This document shows, piece after piece, positions 19,901-31,900 of a DNA stretch of 64,000 nt; positions within the stretch are counted from its first letter, which is position 1; every line of letters starts with the position of its first letter. Below the pieces are notes generated by a model, which searched no databases, was not told the DNA's origin, and saw nothing but the letters and a program-made list of their open reading frames with translations. Both the position numbers and the translations under genes were made by a program. The DNA is taken from NCBI RefSeq assembly GCF_007829815.1, contig NZ_VIWT01000001.1, positions 5,915,001 through 5,979,000 on the forward strand, written 5' to 3'. Source of the stretch: Kitasatospora viridis. GTDB taxonomy: Bacteria > Actinomycetota > Actinomycetes > Streptomycetales > Streptomycetaceae.

Positions 19901-22900
19901 AGTGCCGCTGGTGCTGCCCGAGCAGGACGGGATCCGGGTGCAGGTCACCGTCGGCGCCCCCGACCCGGCCGGCAGCCGCACGGTGAGCGTCTACTCGCGG
20001 GCCGAGGGCGCGGCCGCCGAGGTGGGGGCACCTCCCGGCCGCCAGGCCGGGGGATCGTGGACGCAGCACGCCTCCGGCCTGCTCGGCCGGGCGCCCGGGC
20101 ACACCGGCGAGCGCCTCGCCGAGTGGCCGCCGGCCGGCGCCGAGGCGCTGGACACCACCGGCCTCTACGAACGGCACGCCGCCTCGGGCCTGCACTACGG
20201 CCCCACCTTCCAGGCCCTGCACGCCGCCTGGCGGCGCGGCGACGAGCTCTTCGCCGAGGTCCGGCTGGCCGAGCGCCCGGCCGCCGACGCGGGCCGGTTC
20301 GGCCTGCACCCGGCCGCCTTCGACGCCGCGCTGCACGCGCTCGCCCTGCTCGGCGACGGTTCCGCCGACGAGACCGCCCGGCTGCCCTTCATGTTCTCCG
20401 GCGTCTCGCTGCACGCGGTCGGCGCCGCGGTGCTGCGGGTGCGGCTGGTCGCCACCGGGGCGCACTCCTTCGCCGTCGACCTGGCGGACGCCACCGGCGC
20501 TCCGGTCGCCACGGTGGGCTCGCTGGCCTCCCGCCCGCTGACCAACCTGACTCGGCGGCAGAACCCGTCGAGCGACGCGCTGTTCCGGCTCGACTGGCAG
20601 CCGGTCCCGCTCCCCGAGGCGACCGGCGAGGCCGACTACCGGCTGCTGCACAGCGCGCCGGGCACCGGGGCCGAGGCCGTCCGCGCCGCCCTGCACGCGG
20701 CGCTGGCCGCCGCACAGGACGAGGACCCGCGCCCGCTGCTCGTGGTCACCCGCGGCGCGGTCGCGCTCGCCGGGGAGCCGGTGGCCGACCTGGCGGGCGC
20801 CGCGGTATGGGGCCTGCTGCGCTCGGCGCAGTCGGAGAACCCCGACCGCTTCGTGCTGCTGGACCTCGACCCGGAGGCCGACGCCGAAGCGGTCGCCGCC
20901 GCCGTGCTGGCCTGCGGCGAGCCGCAGGTGGCGGTCCGCGCCGGCGCCGCCCACGCGGCCCGGTTGGTCCCCGCGTCACCCGTGACTGAGCCTGCCACCG
21001 CGCCCGCGCCCGAGTTCGACCCCGAGTTCGACCCCGAGGGCACCGTCCTGCTGACCGGCGCGACCGGCGGCCTCGGCCCGGTGCTCGCCCGGCACCTGGT
21101 CACCGCCCTCGGCGCGCGCCACCTGCTGCTGCTCAGCCGGCGCGGCGGCGCGGACCAGCTGGCCGCCGAACTCACCGAACTGGGCGCCGACGTGACCGTC
21201 CGGGCCTGCGACGTGGCCGACCGGGCCGCGCTGGCCGAGGTGCTGGCGCAGGTCCCGGCCGCCCACCCGCTGACCGCCGTGGTGCACGCGGCCGGGCTGC
21301 TCGACGACGGCGTGCTCGCCTCGCTCACCCCCGAGCGGGTCGACGCCGTGCTGCGGCCCAAGGTGGACGGCGCGCTCAACCTGCACGAGCTCACCGCCGA
21401 GCTCGACCTCCAGGCGTTCGTGCTCTTCTCCTCGGTCGCCGGGCTGGTGGGCGCACCGGGCCAGGGCAACTACGCGGCCGCCAACGCCTTCCTGGACGCG
21501 CTGGCCGCTCACCGCCACGCGCTCGGCCGGCCCGCCCTCTCGCTGGCCTGGGGCCCCTGGGCGCCGGTCGGCGGCATGACCAGCGCGCTGGCGGCCGCCG
21601 ACCGGGCGCGGATCTCGCGCGGCGGCATGACGGAGCTGTCCGCCGAGGAGGGCGTGGCGCTCTTCGACCTGGCCCGGGCCACCGGCCTGCCGGCACTGGC
21701 CCCGGTGCGGCTGAACCTGGCGGCGTTGCGCGGCCAGGGCGCCGCGCTCGCCCCGGTGTTCCGCGCCCTGGTGGGCCGCACCGTGCGCCGCGAGGCGGCG
21801 GCGGTCGAGGGCGCCGGGTCCTCGTTCGCCGAGCGGATGGCCGAACTCGGCGAGCAGGAGCGGGCGGACGCGCTGCTCCAGCTGGTCCGGGGCCAGGTCG
21901 CGGCCGTGCTCGGGCACGCCTCGGCGGAGGCGATCGACCCCGGCCGGGCCTTCCAGGAGCTCGGCTTCGACTCGCTGGCCGCGGTCGAGCTGCGCAACGC
22001 GCTCACCGCCGCGACCGGCCGCCGACTCCCCGCCACACTCGTCTTCGACTACCCGTCACCCGGGGCGCTGGCCGGCCACCTGGCCGGCACGTTCGGCGCC
22101 GGGGCCGGCCCGCGCAAGGCCGCCCGGGCACGGACGGCGGGCCCGGCGAACACCGACGAGCCGATCGCGATCGTGGGCATGGCCTGCCGCTACCCGGGCG
22201 GGGTGAGCTCGCCGCAGGAGCTGTGGGAGCTGGTGATCGGCGAGCGGAACGCGATCAGCGCCTTCCCGGACAACCGGGGCTGGGACATCGACCGGATCTA
22301 CGACCCGACCCGCGAGCGCCCCGACACCAGCTACGTCCGCGAGGGTGGATTCCTGCACGGGGCAGGGGAGTTCGATGCGGGGTTCTTCGGGATCTCGCCG
22401 CGTGAGGCGTTGTTGATGGATCCGCAGCAGCGGTTGCTGTTGGAGGGTTCGTGGGAGGCGTTGGAGGGCGCGGGGATCGATCCGGTCTCGTTGCGGGGTT
22501 CGCGGACGGGTGTGTTCGCGGGGGTGATGTACCACGACTACTTCGGTGCGTTCGGCAGTGGCAGCATCGTGTCGGGTCGGGTGGCGTACACGCTTGGCCT
22601 GGAGGGGCCGACGTTGTCGATCGACACGGCGTGCTCGTCGTCGCTGGTGGCGCTGCACCTGGCGGCGCAGTCGCTGCGCGGTGGCGAGTCCACCCTCGCG
22701 CTGGTGGGCGGCGTCGCGGTGATGTCGACCCCGGACCCGTTCGTGGAGTTCAGCCGCCAGGGCGCGCTCGCGCCGGACGCGACCTGCCGCCCGTTCGCCA
22801 CCGGAGCCGGCGGCACGGTCTGGGGCGAGGGCGTCGGGGTGCTGGTGCTGGAGCGCCTGTCCGACGCCGAGCGCAACGGGCACCGGGTGCTGGCCGTGGT

Positions 22901-25900
22901 GCGCGGCACCGCCGTCAACCAGGACGGTGCGTCCAACGGGCTGACGGCGCCCAACGGCCCGTCGCAGCAGCGGGTGATCGAACAGGCGCTGGCCAACGCC
23001 GGGCTGTCGGCCGCCGACGTGGACGCGGTGGAGGCGCACGGCACCGGCACCACGCTGGGCGACCCGATCGAGGCACAGGCGCTGCTGGCCACCTACGGCC
23101 AGGACCGGCCGGAGGGACGGCCGTTGTGGCTCGGGTCGATCAAGTCGAACATCGGGCACACCCAGGCCGCCGCGGGCGTGGCCGGGGTGATCAAGATGGT
23201 GCAGGCGATGCGGCACGGCGTGCTGCCGAAGACGCTGCACGTGGACGAGCCCTCCAGTCACGTGGACTGGGCAGCCGGTGAGGTACGGCTGCTGACGGAC
23301 AGTCAGCCCTGGCCGGAGGTCGACCGGCCGCGCCGGGCCGGGATCTCCTCCTTCGGGATCAGCGGCACCAACGCGCACACCATCATCGAGGCCGTCCCCG
23401 AGCCGGCCGCCGGGCCGACCGAACCGGTCCCGGCCCCGTGGTTGCTCTCCGCCAAGTCCCGGGCCGCGCTGCCCGCCCAGGCCGAACGGCTGCTCGCCTT
23501 CGTCGACGCCAACCCGCAGCTCGCACCCACCGACCTGGCCCACGCGCTGGCCACCACCCGGGCCCGGTTCGAGCACCGCGCGGCCGTCACCGGCGCCGAC
23601 GGCGCCGAACTGCGCGACTCGCTGGCCGCGTTGGCCGCCGGGCAGGCCGCCCCCGGGTTGGTCGAGGGCACCGCCACCGGCGCCCGCCCGGTCTTCGTCT
23701 TCCCGGGCCAGGGCTCCCAGTGGACCGGCATGGCCACCGAACTGCTGGCCTCCTCGCCCGTGTTCGCGGCCGCGATGGCCGAGTGTGCCGCAGCCTGCGC
23801 GCCGTTCACCGACTGGGACCTGCTGGCCGAGCTGAACGGCCCGCTGGACCGGGTGGACGTCGTCCAGCCGCTGCTCTGGGCCGTCATGGTCTCGCTGGCG
23901 CGGACCTGGACGGCGCACGGGGTGCGCCCCGCCGCCGTGATCGGGCACTCCCAGGGCGAGATCGCGGCGGCCGTGGTGGCCGGCGCACTCTCCCTGGAGG
24001 ATGGCGCCCGGATCGTCACCCTGCGCAGCCAGGCCATCGCCCAGGACCTGTCCGGCGGGGGCGGCATGCTGTCGGTCGCGCTGCCCGTCGAGCAGGTGGC
24101 GGAGCGCCTCGCCGCGTGGGACGGCCGACTCTCCGTCGCCGCGCGCAACGGCGCGGGCTCGGTCGTGGTCTCCGGCTTCGTGGACGCGCTGGACCGGCTG
24201 GAGGACCGGCTCAAGGAGGAGGGCGTGCGGGTCAAGCGCCTGCCGGTGGACTACGCCTCGCACTCCGCGCAGGTCGAGTCGATCCGCACCCGGCTGCTGG
24301 AGACCCTGGCCGAGGTCTCGCCGCGCCCCGCGGAGGTTCCGTTCTACTCGACCGTCACCGGCGAACTCCTCGACACCACCGGGCTGGACGCCGAGTACTG
24401 GTACACCAACCTGCGGCAGACGGTGCTCTTCGAGCAGGCCGCCGGGGTGGCGGTCGGCAAGGGCCACGGCGTGTTCGTCGAGTGCAGCCCGCACCCGGTG
24501 CTCACCGTCGGCCTCCAGGAGACCTTCGACGGCGTGCGGGCGCTCGGCTCGCTGCGCCGCGAGGAGGGCGGCCCGGCCCGGTTCGCCGCCGCGCTCGGCG
24601 AGGCCTTCGCGCACGGCGTCGAGGTCGACTGGCAGCAGGTCTTCCAGAACCCGCGCCCGTCCCGGATCGAGCTGCCGACCTACGCCTTCCAGCACGAGCA
24701 GTTCTGGCTGAACAGCGTTGCCGGCAACGCCGACGTCACCTCGGCCGGCCTGACACCGACCGAGCACCCGATCCTGAGCGCCGCGCTGACCCGCGCCGAC
24801 ACCGACGGCACCGTCCTCACCGGCCGCCTCTCGCTCGGCACCCACCCGTGGCTGGCCGACCACGCGGTCGGCGGGGAACTGCTCTTCCCCGGCACCGGCT
24901 ACCTCGAACTGGCCCTCCAGGCAGCCGAGGTGGCGGGCCTGGACCGGGTCGCCGACCTCACCCTGCACGCCCCGCTGGTCTTCCCCGAGCACGGCGCCGT
25001 GCAGCTCCAGGTGGTGCTCGGCGCGGCCGAGGAGTCCGGCCGCCCGATCGGCATCTACTCGCGCGCCGAGAGCGGGGCCGACGAACTACCGTGGACCCGG
25101 CACGCCGACGGTGTGCTCGCCCACGGCGGTGCGCCCGCCGAGCCGGAGTTCACCGCCTGGCCGCCCGCCGGCGCCGAGCCGATCGACCTCGACGGGCTGT
25201 ACGAGCGGCTCGCCGAGGCCGGACTCGGCTACGGCCCCGCCTTCCAGGGCCTGCGCGCCGCCTGGCGCCTGGGCCGGGAGGTCTACGCCGAGGTGTCCGT
25301 CACCCAGCCGGTGGACGGCTACGGCCTGCACCCCGCGCTGGCGGACGCCGCCCTGCACGCGATCGGCCTCACCGGCGTCGCCGAGGACGAGGCGCTGCTG
25401 CCGTTCGCCTGGTCCGAGGTGCGGCTGCACGCGACCGGCGCCACGGAACTGCGGGTCCGGGTCAGGCCCTTGGACTCGGGCGACGCGGTGGAGCTGACGC
25501 TCGCCGACGCCACCGGCGCGCCGGTGGCGAGCGTCGGCTCGCTCGCCCTGCGCCCGATCCCGGCCGAACAGCTGGCCGCCGCCGCCAAGTCGGCGCGGGC
25601 GGGCGCGCTCTACCGGGTGGAGTGGATCACCGCGCCGACCCCGGCCGCCGATCCCGCCCACGACCCGGTGGTGCTGCGCAGCCCGGCGGGCACCCGCGCG
25701 GACGAGGTGCGGGCCGCCGTGCACACCGTCCTCGACCAGCTGCGCGAGCAACTGGCTGGCGAGGCAAGCGTGCTGGTGGCCGCCGGCGCCGACCTGGCCG
25801 GTGCGGCGGTGGCCGGGCTGGTCCGCTCGGCGCAGTCGGAGAATCCGGGGCGGATCGTCCTGGTCGAGCTCGACCAGGACCCGGCCTCGGAGGCGCTGCT

Positions 25901-28900
25901 GCCCGCCGCCCCGGCCGTGGGCGAGCCGCACCTGGCGATCCGGGGCGGCGCGATCCGGCTGCCGCGCCTGGTCCGCGCCGAAACCAGCGACGATCAGCAG
26001 GAGTTGAGGCTCAATCCGGCCGGAACGGTGCTGCTGACCGGCGCGAGCGGCGCCCTGGGCAGCCTGATCGCCCGTCAGCTGGTCACCGAGTGGGGCGTGC
26101 GGCACCTGGTGCTGCTCAGCCGGCGTGGCGCCGCCCCCGAGCTGGTCGCCGAACTCACCGCGCTGGGCGCCGAGGTTCGCACTGCCGCCTGCGACGCGGC
26201 CGACCGCGCCGCGCTGGCCGAGGTGCTGGACGCGATCCCGGCCGCCCACCCGCTGACCGCCGTGGTGCACGCGGCCGGGGTGCTCGACGACGGCGTGCTC
26301 GCCTCGCTCACCCCCGAGCGGCTGGACGCCGTGCTGCGCCCCAAGGTGGACGCGGCCTGGCACCTGCACGAGCTGACCGCCGGGCTCGACCTCCAGGCCT
26401 TCGTGCTGTTCTCCTCGGCCGCCGCCACCCTCGGCTCGCCCGGGCAGGCCAACTACGCGGCGGCCAACGCCTTCCTGGACGCGCTGGCCGGCCACCGCCG
26501 CGCGCTCGGCCTGCCGGGCCAGTCGCTCGCCTGGGGCCTGTGGGCACAGGCGAGCGGGATGACCGGCACGCTGGACGAGACCGACCTGTCCCGGATCTCC
26601 CGGGGCGGCGTGGCACCCCTGGCCACCGAGGAGGGCCTGGCCCTCTTCGACGAGGCGCTGCACTCCCGGCACCCCGCCGTGCTGCCGATGAAGCTCGAAC
26701 CGGCGGCACTGCGCGCCCAAGGTGACGACCTGTCACCGCTCTTCCGCACCCTGGTGCGGGTCCGGCGCCAGGCCGCCGCCGGTCGGCCGGCCGCGGGCGC
26801 CGACTCGCTGCGCGGCCGGCTGACCGCCCTCGCCGAGACGGAACGGCTGCCGTTCCTGGCGGAGTTGGTGCGCACCCAGGCCGCCTCAGTGCTCGGGCAC
26901 CGCTCGGCGCAGGCGGTCGAGGAGCACCGGGCCTTCCGCGAGCTGGGCTTCGACTCGCTGGCCGCGGTCGAGCTGCGCAACGGCCTGGCGGCGGCCACGG
27001 GGCTGCGCCTGCCGGCCACCCTGGTGTTCGACCACCCCAACCCGCTCGCCCTGGCCGGGTACCTGTTCGACCAGCTGGTCGGTGATCTGACGGGTAGTCA
27101 GGCAGTCGTGGCACCGGCCGGCTCGACCGACGAGCCGATCGCGATCATCGGGATGAGCTGCCGCTACCCCGGCGGCGTCAACTCGCCCGAGGACCTGTGG
27201 AAGCTGGTGGTCGGCGAGGTGGACGCCATCGGCGAGTTCCCCACCGACCGGGGCTGGGACCTGGCGGCGCTCTACGACCCGACCCTGGACCGCCCCGGCA
27301 CCAGCTACGCCAAGAATGGCGCGTTCCTCTACGACGCGGGCGAGTTCGACGCCGAGTTCTTCGGCATGGACCCGGAGGAGGCACTGGTCACCGACCCGCA
27401 GCAGCGGCTGCTGCTGGAGACCTCCTGGGAGGCGCTGGAGCGGGCCGCGATCGACCCGGCCTCGCTGCGCGGCAGTTCGACCGGGGTGTTCGCGGGGGTG
27501 ATGTACCACGACTACTTCGAGAGCTACGGCTCCGGCAGCGTGGTCTCGGGCCGGGTCGCCTACACGCTCGGCCTGGAGGGGCCCACCCTCACCGTGGACA
27601 CCGCCTGCTCCTCCTCGCTGGTCGCGCTGCACCTGGCGGTGCAGTCGCTGCGCCAGGGCGACTGCACCCTGGCGCTGGCCGGCGGGGTGACGGTGATGGC
27701 CACCCCGGGCACCTTCGTCGAGTTCAGCCGGCAGCGCGGCCTGTCGCGGGACGGGCGCTGCCGCCCGTTCGCGGACGCGGCCAACGGCACCGGCTTCGGC
27801 GAGGGCGCGGGAGTCCTGCTGCTGGAGCGGCTGAGCGACGCCCGGCGCAACGGGCACCAGGTGCTGGCCGTGGTGCGCGGCACCGCGATGAACCAGGACG
27901 GCGCCTCCAACGGCATCACCGCCCCCAACGGCCCCGCCCAGCAGCGGGTGATCCGCCGCGCGCTGGCCGCCGCGGGCGTGCCCGGCGGCGAGGTCGACCT
28001 GGTCGAGGCGCACGGCACCGGCACCACGCTGGGCGACCCGATCGAGGCGCAGGCCCTGATCGCGACCTACGGCAGCGAGCACACCGAGGAGCGCCCGCTC
28101 TGGCTCGGCTCGATCAAGTCGAACATCGGGCACACCCAGGCCGCGGCCGGGGTGGCCGGCGTGATCAAGTCGGTGCAGGCGATCCGGCACGGGGTGCTGC
28201 CCAGGACCCTGCACGTGGACCAGCCGTCGCGGCACGTGGACTGGACGGACAGTCACGTCCGGCTGCTCGCCGAGTCGGTGGCCTGGCCCGAGCACGGCCA
28301 CCCGCGCCGGGCCGGGATCTCCTCGTTCGGGATCAGCGGCACCAACGCGCACGTGGTGATCGAGGCCGCCCCCGAGGCGCCCGACTCGCCCGACTCGCCC
28401 CAGGTCCAGGCCCCGCTGCTGCTCTCCGGCCACAGCCCGCAGGCGCTGCGCGAGCAGGCCGGGCGGCTGCTGGACCACCTGGGCGAGCGCACCGAGCTGG
28501 AGCCGCGCCGGGTCGCGGCGGCGCTGGCGACCACCCGCGGCCGGCACGCCCACCGGGCGGCGGTGAGCGGCGCCGACCGGGACGAACTGCTGCGCGGCCT
28601 GCGCGCCTTGAGCGAGGGCCGGGCCTTGCCGGGGGTGGCGCTCGGCAGCGCGGCAGCCGGCCGCACCGCCTTCCTGTTCTCCGGTCAGGGCTCGCAACTG
28701 GTCGGCATGGGCAAGGAGTTGACCGAGGAGTTCCCGGCCTTCGCGGCCGCCTTCGAGGAGGTGTGCGAGCAGCTGGACCCGCTGCTGGAGCGGCCGCTGC
28801 GCGAGGCGCTGCGCTCGGCCGAGCTGCTGGACCGCACCGAGTACACCCAGCCCGCGCTGTTCGCCCTCCAGGTCGCGCTGTTCCGGCTGGTGGAGTCCTG

Positions 28901-31900
28901 GGGCGTGCGCCCGGACCTGCTCGCCGGGCACTCGATCGGCGAATTCGCCGCGGCCCACGTGGCCGGGGTCTGGTCGCTGCCGGACGCCGCCCGGCTGGTC
29001 GCCGCGCGCGGCCGGTTGATGCAGGCGCTGCCCGCCGGCGGCGCGATGGTCGCGGTCAAGGCCACCGAGGCCGAGATCGAGCCGCTGCTGACTGCGAGGG
29101 TGAGCATCGCGGCGGTCAACGGGCCGGGATCCGTGGTGATTTCTGGCGAGGCGGCGGCGGTCCGGGAGATCGCCGGACGGTTCGAGCGGACCAAGGAGCT
29201 GACGGTCAGTCACGCTTTCCACTCGCCGCTGATGGAGCCGATGCTCGCCGAGTTCCACCAGGTCGCCGCCGAGTTGGCCTACCAGCCGCCGCGGATCCCC
29301 CTGGTCTCCACCCTGACCGGCGCGCAGGCCGACGCGCAGGAGCTGTGCTCGCCGGAGTACTGGGTGCGCCACGTGCGCGGGGCAGTGCGCTTCGCCGACG
29401 GAGTGCGGGCGCTGGCCGAGGCCGGGGCGCGCCGGTTCGTCGAGATCGGCCCGGGCGGGGTGCTCACCGCGCTGGCCGCCGAGACGCTGGGGGGTGACGC
29501 GGCCGCGGTGATCCCGCTGCTGCGCAAGGACCGGCCGGAGCCGGCGGCGCTGCTCACCGCCCTGGGCGCCCTGCACGTGCACGGCGGCACGGTGGACTGG
29601 ACGCGGGTGCTGCCGGCCGCTGGTGCGGTCGAGCTGCCGACGTACGCCTTCCAGCGCCGCCGGTACTGGATGGCGAGCGAGCCCGCCGGCTACCGGGCGA
29701 CGGCGGACCACCCGCTGCTCGGCAGCGCGGTGGACCTCGCGGACGGCGAGGGCACGCTGTTCACCGGTCGGCTCTCGCGGCAGACCCACCCCTGGCTGGC
29801 CGATCACGCGGTCGGCGGGGTGGTGCTGCTGCCCGGCACGGCGTTCGTCGAGATGGCGCTGGCGGCCGGGGCCGGCCTCGGGGCCGACGCGGTCGAGGAG
29901 TTGACCATCGCGGAACCCCTGCTGCTGCCCGAGCAGGGCGCGGTCCGCCTGCAGTGCACCGTGCGCCCGGCGGAGGAGGGCAGGTGGACGTTCCAGGTGT
30001 ACTCCCGCACGGCGGACGACGAGGCCTGGTCGGCGCACGCCACCGGCCTGCTGCGGTCCGCCACGGCCTCCGTGCCGGCGCCCGGTCCGGAGCAGGCCTG
30101 GCCGCCGGTCGGCGCCGAGCCGCTCGACCTGGCCGACACCTACCAGGAGCTGGCCGAGCTCGGCGCCGAGTACGGACCGCAGTTCCAAGGCCTGCGGGCC
30201 GCCTGGCGGCTGGCCGACGAGGTCTTCGCCGAGGTGGAAATCCCGCTGGAGGCCGACCGGTTCGGCCTCCATCCGGCCCTGTTCGACGCCGCCCTGCACG
30301 CGATCGGCCTGCGGGCGGGCGCGGAGCGCCGGATCAGCCTGCCGTTCGCCTGGAACGGGGTCGAGCTGTACGCGGTGGGCGCGCGGGCGCTGCGGGTGCG
30401 GATCGCCCCGGCCGGCCCGGACGCGGTGCGGATCGAGCTCGCCGACGAGGCCGGCGCGCCGGTGGCCCGGGTGGAGTCGCTGGTGCTGCGCGAGGTCGCG
30501 CTGGACCGGCTGGCCCCGGCCGGCGGCGCCGACTCGCTCTTCGCCCTGGAGTGGACCGCACTCCCCGCGGGCGCGGCGCCCACGGCCGGGCACTGGGCAG
30601 TGCTCGGAACCCACCGCCCACGTCTGCTGGACGAGTTGGCGGCGCGGGTCGACAGCGTCCGCACGGTCGCCGACCTCGCCGAACTCGCGCTGCCGGTCGA
30701 CCCGGTGGACGTGCTGCTGGTGCCCTTCGCGGGCGGCGACGAGCCGCACGCGGTGCACCAGGGTTTGGCCACCCTGCTCACCACCCTGCAAACCTGGCTG
30801 GCCGACGAGCGGTTCGCCCGGTCGACCGCCGTGGTGGCGACCAGCGGGGCCGTCTCGCTCTCCGGCGAGGACGTCACCGACCTGGCCGCAGCGGCGGCCT
30901 GGGGCCTGATCCGCTCGGCGCAGTCGGAGCACCCCGAGCGGATCGTGCTGGTGGACCTGGATGACCACGACGACGCCCCCGGCCGGGACTGGCACCTGCT
31001 GCCCGCCGCCCTCGCCGCCGGTGAGTCACAACTCGCTTTGCGAGCAGGCGTGTTGCACGCACCACGGCTGGTCCGGGCGGCTGCCGCGGCCGGACCCGAC
31101 GCCCCCGTCGAGTGGCACGGCCGGGTGCTGCTCACCGGCGGCACCGGGGCACTGGGCCGCCTGGTGGCCCGTCACCTGGTCACCGAGCACGGAGTGTCGA
31201 GCCTGCTGCTGCTCAGCCGGCGCGGCGAGGCCGCGCCCGGCGCCGCCGAGCTGCACGCCGAACTCACCGGCCTGGGCGCCGAAGTGACGATCCTGGCCTG
31301 TGACCTGGCCGACCGCGAGGAGCTGGCCGGCGTGCTGGCGCGCCACCCGGTCTCCGCCGTGGTGCACTCCGCAGGCGTGCTGGACGACGGGACGCTCGCC
31401 TCGCTCACCCCCGAGCGGCTGTCCGCCGTGCTGCGGCCCAAGGTGGACGCGGCCTGGCACCTGCACGAGCTGACCAAGGACCGGCCGCTGTCGGCGTTCG
31501 TGCTGTTCTCCTCGGCGGCCGGCCTGCTCGGCAGCCCGGGGCAGGCGAGCTACGCCGCCGCCAACGCCTATCTCGACGGGCTGGCCCTGCACCGCAGGGC
31601 GGTCGGCCTGCCGGCCGGCTCGCTGGCCTGGGGGGCCTGGTCGGGCAGCGGCGGCATGGCCGACCGCTTGGGCGAGGCCGACAGCCGCCGGCTCGCGCAG
31701 TCGGGCGTGGGCAGCCTCGGCGAGGCGGACGGCCTGGCGCTGTTCGACGCCGCGGTCGGCCGGCCGGAGGCCGTGCTGATGCCCGCCCGGCTCGACCTGG
31801 CCGCGCCGGCCCGGGGCAACCGGGTCCCGCCGCTGCTGAGCCGGCTGGTGCGTCCCTCCTCCGCGCGCCGGGTCGCGCAGGCGGCCTCCACGGCCTCGGC

